From Atherix ibis (lineage: Eukaryota > Arthropoda > Insecta > Diptera > Athericidae): 64,000 nucleotides of DNA. The DNA lies in assembly GCA_958298945.1 (NCBI GenBank), contig OY282609.1, positions 13,746,326 through 13,810,325 on the forward strand, read 5' to 3'. Position 1 is the stretch's first letter. The number at the start of each line of letters is the position of its first letter. The position numbers were made by a program, and so were the translations under genes. The notes under the pieces were generated by a model. That model ran no database searches. It had not been told where the DNA came from and saw only the letters and a list, made by a program, of their open reading frames with translations. Of the stretch, positions 35,650 through 43,979 are shown one piece after another.

Positions 35650-36886
35650 CTATTTTGTCTCCTTCAACGTGTATGTGTAATCCCCACCAGATATTATATA
35701 CTTGTGCTAACGTTTTTTCCAATCCTCGAAGCACTTCAAAAAATCATTTTTGTGATCTTGTTCAGCTCCTCCTTCGATGACGTATTTATCTCCTCAATCG
35801 TAGCGTAGCATCGTCCTTTCATGGGGCTCTTCAGTTTTGGGAACAACGAAAAGTCACAGGGGGTCAGATCTGGGGAATACGGTGGCTGCGGCATTATTAG
35901 TATGTTGTTTTTGGCCAAAAATTCGCGCACAGGCAACGATGCGTGAGCAGGGGAGTTATCATGGATTGCTTCGTGAGCAGGGGAGTTTCTGGCGGATTGC
36001 TTCGTGCAACTTGCTCATAAATTGCAGGTAATATTCCTTATTGACCGTTCTACCCTGTGGCAAGAACTTATGTTGCACCACGCCCCTGCAATCGAAGAAA
36101 ACTGTAAGCAAAACCTTCACATATTTCGAAGGCAATCTGATAAGTCAGTGATAAATGAAAGAAAAAATTAATTTATTCAACAAAAATTTACTTATTTTTG
36201 TTGAAAATTTCTTTTTAACTTACACATAATATGCTCCATTCAAAGATATTCGAAATTCTTTATACTATTTGTGTGGCAAGATCATGTTGCACCACGCCCC
36301 TGCAATCGAAGAAAACTGTAAGCAAAACCTTCACATTCGACCGAATTTGGCGCGCTTTTTTCGGTCTTGACTCGTGCGGCAGCTTCCATTGGGATGATTG
36401 AGCTTTGGTTTCCACGTCATAACTATAAGCCTATGATTCGTCACCAGTTATAATCCTCTGGATGAATTTTGGGTCATCGCGGACAGAGTCCAACAGCTCC
36501 TTAGCAATGTTAATGCGATGCTGTTTTTGGTCGAAATTGAGCAATTTAGGTACGAATTTCGCGACGACCCATCTCGCGCCACATCATTGGTAAAAATTGA
36601 ATGGCACGACCCAATTGACATGTTTAAGTCCTCAGCAATTTCTCTAACGGTGATTCGACGATTGGCCAATACTATTTTCATCAATGTTTTCATCAATGTT
36701 TTTCGTCTGTTTTTTCAGCTTTTCGTCGTTCACATCTTCTCGGCCCTCTGAGAACATTTTGTACCACCGATAAACATTGCTTCGGTCCAAGGTAGATTAA
36801 CCATATGCCACAGTTACCATTCGGAATGCGTCCGTACAATTAATTTTGTTTTTCACACAAAATTTGATTCAGATTCTTTGATCCAT
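35650..36886 (-). pseudogene. Mariner transposase pseudogene with internal duplications
   Basis: The minus-strand reading begins MDQRI*IKFCVKNKI (start at 36884-36886), then DAFRMVTVAYG, NVYRWYKMFSEGREDVNDEK, RRITVREIAEDLNMSIGSCH, then FVPKLLNFDQKQHRINIAKE, RIITGDES for the first catalytic aspartate, VFFDCRGVVQHKFLPQGRTV, HDNSPAHASLPVREF, and MPQPPYSPDLTPCDFSLF. The last two aspartates are 34 residues apart, so it is D34D mariner. It ends at a TAG complementary to 35650-35652. Stops, frameshifts, a 30-bp tandem duplication (35943-36002) and a duplication with inserted filler (36057-36336) make it dead. Confidence 0.82.
36057..36336. repeat. About 65-bp direct duplication flanking foreign filler
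   Basis: 36057-36122 and 36273-36336 are the same piece of mariner coding sequence (from GTGGCAAGA through the block ending AACCTTCACAT). Between them lie about 150 bases of non-mariner sequence. These begin ATTTCGAAGGCAATCTGATA, match 33536 onward, and end near an inverted TTCGAAAT. Confidence 0.85.
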
Positions 36887-37077
36887 TTTTTGGAATGGGC
36901 AAAAATCGAAGATGAGCTAAAACACGTGCAAGCAAAGCAGCTGTCAAAAATTAACTGAACATTCAAAATGACTGAACTTGTCGGCATAAGTGAGAGATAT
37001 GACTACCATCATATCGCCATAAAAAATCGAAAATAAGTAATCTCCGTAAATTCAAAATTCGACATACTTTTTGAACA
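36873..37077 (-). mobile_element. 5' UTR of the mariner relic, terminal repeat incomplete
   Basis: Nearly identical to 37419-37639 over about 200 bases. This copy is contiguous with the transposase relic but loses the terminal repeat after ACTTTTTGAA. Confidence 0.7.
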
Positions 37078-37418
37078 GAAATAAATAATTCTTTTTTACA
37101 TGATACACATTTATAATATTTTTAAGAAAATACCATTAAAAATAACTACTCTGTAATGTTTCTTAAAGGAAATAATAAAAAGTATTTAATAATTTTTTAT
37201 TGCAAGTAGCACAATTAGTCCTAATCAAGTCAAAAGTATTTTAGTAAATTTTCTTTTAAAATTTTGTTTGAAAAGAATTTTAATAATTAATTTTTAAGTT
37301 TCTTATAGAAATTCCTTAGGAAATTGTGTTTATTTTTAATTTTCTCCTTAAAATTTATATTTAATTATTTTACAAAATAATAAAAAGTGTAATAAAAGCT
37401 AGGAAACATTTTGTTAAA

Positions 37419-37639
37419 ATTCTTTGATCCATTTTTTGGAATGGGCAAAAATCGAAGACGAGCTAAAACACGTGCAAGCAAAGCAGCTGTCAAAAATTAA
37501 CTGAACATTCAAAACGGCCGAACTTATCGGCATAAGTGAGAGACATGACTACCAACATAATGCCAAAAAATATCGAAAATCGAATATACATAACCCGCGG
37601 AAATTCAAAATTCGCTATACTTTTTCAAAAGACCTCGTA
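37419..37639 (-). mobile_element. Solo mariner 5' end with terminal repeat
   Basis: Repeats the start-codon region and 5' UTR of the neighbouring relic and ends with the inverted TIR TACGAGGTCTTTTGAAAAAG followed by TA (37638-37639). No transposase follows it, so it is a fragment of a second copy or a local duplication. Confidence 0.72.
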
Positions 37640-37784
37640 TTGCTTTAATTTTTTCATTATGAATAAAATAAAAATAATATTCAAATAGCTACCATAAGAT
37701 TTCTTGTATGATTTGATCCTTTTGAGATAATTTTTAAGTACATTTTTGCGTAAGCATAATATTTTGGGTTGCCATATCAAAAAA

Positions 37785-37835
37785 AGCCTAACGACGTCAA
37801 ATCGCACGAATTTGTAGGCCAATTGATAATAACAA
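37785..37835 (-). pseudogene. Possible rosa-type transposase trace
   Basis: The minus strand reads INWPTNSCDLTSLGFF, resembling the rosa-type block WPPRSCDLTPLDYFLW with the catalytic D changed to G. The flanks do not extend the match convincingly. Confidence 0.35.
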
Positions 37836-37839
37836 ATTG

Positions 37840-39531
37840 TTCCGTTTATTTTGAAAGTGGTCTAATTAATGTTTAAATTGAGTTATTTAATAGTTCCGTT
37901 ACTAAGAAATTAAAAATATACGTCTAGAACACCAAGATCTAAGAGACTATAATTTGCAATTCATATTAAAATATTAGCACTTATAAGAATTCACTTACAC
38001 CACTTTCAAAATTAACAAATAGATTTGCCATAAAATTTAAAAAAAATTGAAGTTGAAAGCATTTTTAATTTTATAACAAATTTCATAATTTAAAATGTTT
38101 CAAATTAAAAAAAAACCATATTCAATTTATTTTATATTTAATTACAACACTTGGAAAACACCATTTATGCAATTTTGTGTATGCGAGAGGGATTTGAAGA
38201 AGTTATAAGTGCTCCGGTGGTTTACCATATATCATAGTACGAGTAAGTCCATCAAGTCCTTGTATTTCTCTATTGTAATATGTCTTATATTTTTAGAAAG
38301 TGGTGTCAATATAATATTTGTTTGAATTTTCTTGGTAATACAATGAGTTAAGTATTTTTAATTCTAAAATTCAAGATCATTCATTTCTAAATAAAAAAGC
38401 ATCCAGCATATTTTTAACCAATTTATTGTTTTTTCTTTATGATTATTTACCCATTACAAAATTGCACCCTCTAAAAATCTTGTTTCATTTAATTTCAAAT
38501 AAAGTGATTACCTTTTCGGCACTATTTGATAACAGTGTAATAATCTGGGAGACAAACAGTAAATTATATTGCTTTAATGCTATTTCGACGATGTCTAAAA
38601 CTTCTGTCATTTGGTAAAACGAATGTCCTGATACTAAAAATTTATGATTTATAATTTTCATATTATAATCAACAGTTTAGACAATTTTTAACCGTTTTAA
38701 AGCAACTTTAATATTTCTATTCTCATTTCTTTGATATTTTAGATGTTTCAAAATACATGAAGCTATTTGTTGGGAACGTTTTGATATTGTCGTTATGACT
38801 TCCTAGCCGATTCTGCTAGCGTTAAAAGGACATCATGTTCTTCCAGAAGTTTCTTCTTTACTTTATTATCTTACAATACTTTAATTTTAACATTTAATAG
38901 GTCGCATTTCTGACCTTTATCTTTATGCGATTATTTGTCTATAAGTCTATTCACTCTTAATGAATGTCGTAGAACTTAAACATTTTCCTTTTAGTTGGAT
39001 CAGGATGTAAATATTTTCTACTAGGGTTATGGCATTTGAATTTTGGAAAAATTAATAACTTTTTCTCGATGATCCATTCATACATGCCCACGTAAATTAT
39101 TACCTACATTTACAGAGTTTAATAAGCGTTTTAATCGTCCATCACTTATTTCAAATGTATCCAAAAATATATTTTTTTTTAAACGGACTCCTCTCCCCTT
39201 TTTTAGTATTTAATGAATACTTTTCACTATAATTTCTTGGCGAACCTTTTTCGACGTCTTCATTTCACAATGGTAGCTTCGTGTATACACGTAATAATAT
39301 ATTTTGTATATTAAAATTTCCAAAATTCCAAAACTTCTTAAAAATAATATTTTTTTCTTCTTCTTCGTAATTTTTTGTGCAAGCTTTTCGACAATAGCAG
39401 TCCTTGTTTGAAATACCTTTACAGGTTTAATGTGTCCAGTTTAAGTATAATATCCTTTCCTTGAATTCCGTTTAATTTTTCATACTTTTTGGGCATAGAG
39501 GTCTAGTTCCGGAAGTACCCGACCTGACGTA
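37840..39531. other. AT-rich intergenic sequence
   Basis: No gene, RNA or repeat recognised. Confidence 0.45.
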
Positions 39532-39597
39532 TACGAGGGTCATTTAACAAGTACTTAGCCTACAAAAGAAAAACGAAAATTTTGGAAAGGTGGCAAT

Positions 39598-40601
39598 TTA
39601 TTTTTCCACGCAATCTCCTTCAAGCTCGATACACTTGGCCCGGCGATGCTCTAACTTTTTTAACCCGTCCAATTTTCTCGAGGGAAGCAAAATAGGCCTC
39701 CGTGGCGACGATGACCTCCTCATTCGACCCAAATCTATTCCCGGCGAGTGATTTTTTTAGGTTTGGAAACAAAAAGTAGTCACAGGGGGCCAAATCTGGA
39801 GAGTACGGTGGATGTGGCAGCAATTCGTAGCGCAATTCGACCAATTTGGCCATGTCGTGGTGGAACAGCACTTTTTTCTTCGCAAAGCGGGGCAGCTTTT
39901 TCTTCAATTCGACGTCAAATCGGCCCAATAAGGTAGCGCCCCGTGATTGTTTTACCCTTCTCGAGGTCATCGATGTGGATCACACCTTGTGAATCCCAGA
40001 AAACTGTGGCCATCACCTTTCCGGCCGATCGAACAGTCTTCGCCTTCTTCGGAGCACGTTCGCCGGGTGAAGTCCACTGTTTTGACTGTTCCTTGGTCTC
40101 TGGTATGTACCAGCGAATCCATGTTTCGTCGACGGTCACGAAAAGACGCAAGAACTCCGCTGGATTGCGTTGAAACAGCGCCAAACACGTCGCCGATGTG
40201 GTCTCACGGTTGCGCTTGTTTTCCGGTGTGAGCAAACGCGGCACCCATCGCGCCGACAGCTTTCTCATGCCCAGTTCTTCGTGTAGAATATGATGCACCG
40301 TTCCTACTGCGATGCCCACAGTCTCAGCTACCTTGTGAACCTTCAATCGACGGTCTGCCAACACGAGATCGTGGACTTTTTTAACGTTTTCCTCCGTAGC
40401 AGCCGTTTTCGGGGCATCTGGGCGTGGCTCATCAAAAACCGACGTGCGGCCACGAACAAACTCGTTGAACCAACTCTTGACGGTCGCCATCGAAGGAGAA
40501 GAGTCACCATACACAGCATCCAAGCGATCTTTGATTTCGCTGCGCGTTTTCCCTTCCAAAAACAAGAATCTAATCACCGAACGATATTGTTCTTTTTCCA
40601 T
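39598..40601 (-). pseudogene. Mariner transposase pseudogene H
   Basis: From MEKEQYRSVIRFLFLEGKTR (ATG at 40599-40601) it reads through the DNA-binding region (SPSMATVKSWFNEFVRGRTS, KVAETVGIAVGTVHHILHEE), ARWVPRLLTPENKRN, the first catalytic TVDETW, and GKVMATVFWDSQGVIHIDDL. A frameshift in the GRYYADLL region, at about 39915-39950, then follows. Downstream, FHHD joins directly to MAKLVELRYELLPHPPYSPD. Compared with the sister copy, ten residues (NAPAHTSAVA) after the second catalytic D are deleted, so the D34D spacing is destroyed. A C-terminal frameshift precedes the stop at 39598-39600. An in-frame ATG lies 11 codons upstream, but the MEK start matches related transposases. Confidence 0.9.
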
Positions 40602-40658
40602 TTTTGTGCAACCGACCGACACGCTCGCTTTCAAAGGCTCTTAAAACAAAACTAATAA

Positions 40659-40742
40659 AGGGAATCGACTGAAACTTTGACAGTAGGCTACTAAAAAATT
40701 GTTTTTTTAGTAGCCTACTGTCAAAGTTTCAGTCGATTCCCT
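40659..40742. repeat. Perfect 40-nt inverted duplication inside mariner H
   Basis: Arms 40659-40698 and 40703-40742 are exact reverse complements (AGGGAATCGACTGAAACTTT...) with a 4-nt spacer. The sister element I has only one copy of this 5' UTR sequence (near 60765-60795), so one arm is a derived duplication. Confidence 0.93.
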
Positions 40743-40995
40743 TCAACTGCACGATGGTAAATTTATTTTATGACAGCAGTTCCATCGAGCGGTGAGGCTA
40801 AGTACTTGTTGAATGACCCTCGTAAATAGCAGTTGTTATTTGAAAAAAATTACTATGGTCGAAAGTACCAACTTAAAAAAGCTTAAGTTTGAAGTTTGAT
40901 AAAGCTGCGTTGTTTAGTATTTATTTGACGACCATTAATAACGAAGTGTCTCAGTGAACATGAAAAAAATGATTTTTTTTTAATAATTTGTAAAC

Positions 40996-41803
40996 ATGAA
41001 AAAAATTGTTTTTTTTTTTTGCAGTGCAACAATTATCAAAGCTGAACTATACTTTACTCTGGAGGAGTCTGCTTCTTCGCTTACAATAACAAATTATTGG
41101 CCGGTATCTCTCAGAGTAGTTGCCATTGAAAGGAATATTTATACCCAAAATATTCCTTTCAATGGCAACACCTTAATTACTATAAATGCCGATGCCACCG
41201 TCATCCTATCACATTATAAAAACCTACACCATTTACAAAATCATATTGATTCCCTTCAAAATCAGCTCACAAAGTGGAGAGTAAAAGTAAACCAAAAAAG
41301 AGTGTTCATGTTACTTTTCCATACTTTTTAATGGTAATATTATTTCGGAAAAAAATAGGTACGTTACTTAGGACTGTACATGGATTAAAGTTTAATGTGA
41401 AATGCATACGCAAAGCTAAAAAGAACTGAAACGAACAGAAGCTACAGACAAATACAAAAACTTTTATATAAATCAGACCCATATGAACATACGGAATAGA
41501 TGTTTAGAGGTCAATCAAGTGTTCCAATTCCATTCGAATCTAATCCCTACAGTCGAACATTCTCCGAGCAATTGTCGATGGTCCCTATTATTAACGTGAT
41601 AGTTTGATCCAACACGACCGCAATGTTCGTTACGTTCGTGAATTGTCTGTTAATCGTTACAAAAAATTTCATAGTCGACCGCCATTCCATAGTAATCCTC
41701 TTGTAAGAGAACTGACCTCACTATTCCTCCTCAAAAACATGCATAGATGCTTAAAAAGGCAATGTGCGCAAAATTACCTAGCTTTAGGTAATGACTCCTG
41801 ATT
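40996..41803 (+). pseudogene. Jockey-type LINE relic (RT C-terminal half)
   Basis: NIPFNGNTLITINADATVIL corresponds to the RT catalytic region (ATYADDTAIL), here with the YADD box decayed to NADA. It is followed by SHYKNLHHLQNHIDSLQNQL and TKWRVKVNQKRVFMLLF, matching the jockey KKWRIKVNxxKSxHVTF block. After frameshifts, QSNILRAIVDGPYY and IQHDRNVRYVRELSVNRYKK, FHSRPPFHSNPLVREL match the jockey ORF2 C-terminus (PWYVRNxDLHRDLxV...HPNPLAxELLD). It is inactive. The upstream end is interrupted by a 21-nt inverted duplication. Confidence 0.78.
41119..41169. repeat. Perfect 21-nt inverted duplication in LINE relic
   Basis: Arms 41119-41139 and 41149-41169 (GTTGCCATTGAAAGGAATAT plus T) with a 9-nt spacer. 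The right arm lies in the LINE reading (NIPFNGN), so the left arm is probably the derived one. Confidence 0.92.
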
Positions 41804-41965
41804 TAGAGAATCATCAACAGACGTATCTTATGTGTCTTCTTACTGTTCTTCAATTTTAACAAATCGATTTGTTATTGTAAAATAGTTGTGGATCACCAAA
41901 AAAAATGTTATTTTACGATAGTTAATTTTAGCAGAACAAATTTTTCTTTTCAACATTTATTATTA

Positions 41966-42913
41966 TCTAATATATAAAAATGAATGTCCGTTTTTATGTG
42001 AGGCTTATGGACTCGAAAACTATGCATAAAATCATACTGAACCATTATATACGTACCAATTTGTTCATTGAGTCTTGAGAATGGTTTCTATATAGTTCCG
42101 ACACCCCTCCGGTAGGTGGTGGTAGCTGTATATGCCAATTTTTAAACACATTAGCTGTATTCGATTTGGGAAAGTTTCGTACTGTGCAGTAGTTGTAGCT
42201 GTCATCATCTACTGTACCTCGAACAAATGAGTAGATTGTCGCAGTAGTTGCGCATACTATTTAGGGTGGGGAAATTTTAGTTCCCGAACTGGAAATAGAT
42301 GGCTTAGCGGGTTCGTTGGTTATGTTGAAGCGTCAAATTTTTATTTTTATTATTTATGTTTGCGTAAAATCAGTTTTTATTGTTTATGTGTGAATAAACT
42401 CAGTATTGTTATTGACTATTTTGAGGTTATATTTTACTGCTGTCAGTTAATTGTCCATTTTATTGAGAATCTACTGCGAACTACTGCACTGTAGCAAAAT
42501 TTCATTGGACCAATTTTGCTACTGTGCTAAAACAGAATTGTAAGTATTAGTAGAACTGTTTGTATTCCAATTTTTCAACAATAATGCATCATATTTTGCA
42601 TTTCTATTTTTAGTGCACCCTTTTTATGAATACCAAAGTAATTTTGAGGTTAGTTATCATTTCAAGAACGGCAATCGGTTAGCAAAAAAACTCAAGATAG
42701 GTAAAATTGTTCATTTGTAGAGAATTTATGAATCCTAATGTTTAATGGTTGATTCTTATTTATATTTCAACAAAGACTAAAATTGAAAAAAAATGTCGCC
42801 AAAACGACAAAACATCGGTCGAAATACACGAAAGAACCAACAGAACAGAGTTGCGAGAAATAATGAAAGTCGAGAATAAGGTCGAGCAACGTCGGGCAAC
42901 GGGTAGCTAGTTT
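41966..42913 (+). mobile_element. Helitron-like non-autonomous element
   Basis: The left end, TCTAATATATAAAAATGAAT, is of the type seen at insect Helitron 5' ends (TC start). The right end, GGGCAACGGGTAGCTAG before T, ends in CTAG like Helitron CTRR termini. The inner right part is shared, inverted, with 3668-3955. It contains a MITE and no Rep/helicase coding. It is classed by its ends only. Confidence 0.5.
42155..42525. mobile_element. MITE copy 3, inside Helitron-like element
   Basis: Inverted relative to copy 1 and sharing its interior ('gagtagattgtcgcagtagt', 'attttgaggttatattttac'). The right end includes CATTGGACCAATTTTGCTAC. Two copies of the family sit in the same Helitron-like host, so they may be descendants of one composite. 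Confidence 0.65.
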
Positions 42914-43188
42914 AATATAAAAATTTAGAGAATATTTTTTAAAAAAAAAGCCCAGTTTTTATAACAAATTTCGATCTTTTATTGTAAATCAGTTGTTAAG
43001 ATATAGATTCTTAGTTGTTTAATGTTGTCATTTAAAAGGGCACTGAACCTAAAATCAGGAAGACTTTATGAAACTTGAGAGGTCACATCATGTTCGGAAC
43101 AGCTTGAAAAATGGAATCCTGTTGTGAAAAATTGTTAGCAAAAGCAATTCACTAGAATATTAAGAGTTAGCCATTTTAGTCTGGACTA

Positions 43189-43197
43189 CTATAAAAG
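43189..43197 (+). promoter_or_regulatory. TATA box of the bursicon beta gene
   Basis: CTATAAAAG lies 165 bases before the start codon. Transcription would begin at roughly 43217-43225, giving a 5' UTR of about 140 bases. An upstream ATG at 43220 opens a 15-codon uORF only if the transcript begins before it. Confidence 0.6.
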
Positions 43198-43361
43198 GCG
43201 TTGCAAGCAACTGTTTGCCATGTATTTGCATCGTAGATTCTCTATTGAACGCTTTCGAGTATTGTGAAAATTTAGTCTACTCTCTGATAGTATATTTAAA
43301 AATATTTTCAATTATTTATTTTCAAGTGGTTATTTTTGTATCGTGCAAAAGTTTTCAAAAA

Positions 43362-43871
43362 ATGGTTAAATCCAAAGTGGCAGTATTTTTTATTTTTGTT
43401 TGTCTGTCAATGTTGACATGTCAAGTTAGGTCACAAGTTCAGGGTAGAGGGGATGAAAATTGTGAAACTCTGACTTCTGAGATTCACCTGACCAAGGATG
43501 AGTACGACGAGCTAGGAAGGCTACAAAGGACATGCAGTGGTGATGTTACTGTTAATAAATGTGAAGGCTTGTGCAACAGTCAAGTGCAGCCATCCTTCAT
43601 AACCGTGACGGGATTCTTGAAAGTATTCAAAATTATCCTTAAAAAAAATCTATTTTCTTTTTTTTATACTTTTGCATATTAAATTATTTTTATGAATTAG
43701 GAATGCTACTGCTGTCGTGAAAGTTTCTTAAGAGAACGGGTAGTTACATTGAGCCACTGCTATGATCCTGATGGTACCAGACTTTTTGCACTCGAAACAT
43801 CCCAGATGGAAATTCGTATACGTGAACCGTCAGATTGTAAATGCTTTAAGTGTGGTGATTTTTCTAGATAA
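43362..43871 (+). CDS. pburs: Bursicon subunit beta (partner of bursicon), two exons
   Basis: Secreted cystine-knot neurohormone subunit. It pairs with bursicon alpha to act on the LGR2/rickets receptor in cuticle tanning and wing expansion; beta homodimers are linked to immune gene induction. Exon 1 is 43362-43622, the intron 43623-43700 (78 bp, GT...AG), and exon 2 43701-43871, giving 143 aa. The signal peptide is [20 protein letters not shown] plus a few residues. The mature part shows [62 protein letters not shown] across the intron, [10 protein letters not shown], and the end [12 protein letters not shown]. The knot cysteines seen in the family are all present. Length and motifs fit known insect orthologues. 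No bursicon alpha exons were recognised in the window. Confidence 0.96.
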
Positions 43872-43972
43872 TCAGTAAAATGGAGAGAAAAAAAAACTAA
43901 AACAACTAACAAACAAAGTTTGATAATTTGTTAAAGAGAAAAAGAAGAAGATTAAAAAAGATTTTATAAGCA

Positions 43973-43978
43973 AATAAA
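43973..43978 (+). terminator. Polyadenylation signal AATAAA
   Basis: Canonical AATAAA 102 bases after the bursicon beta stop codon, the first clear one downstream. Confidence 0.6.
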
Positions 43979-43979
43979 T

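Larger units (their letters stand above)
39532..40824 (-). mobile_element. Mariner element H (TACGAGGGTCATT ends)
   Basis: TA-flanked (39532-39533, 40823-40824), with inverted ends starting TACGAGGGTCATT and containing CAAGTACTTAG. It is a sister of the element at 60668-61929 and carries a private inverted duplication at 40659-40742. Confidence 0.9.

Noticed and set aside
40290..40655. 121-codon plus-strand ORF
   Set aside because: Antisense shadow of mariner H transposase.
43215..43361. 49-codon N-terminal extension of bursicon beta
   Set aside because: It begins with TTG, not ATG, and would bury the signal peptide. ATG 43362 gives a standard secretory start.
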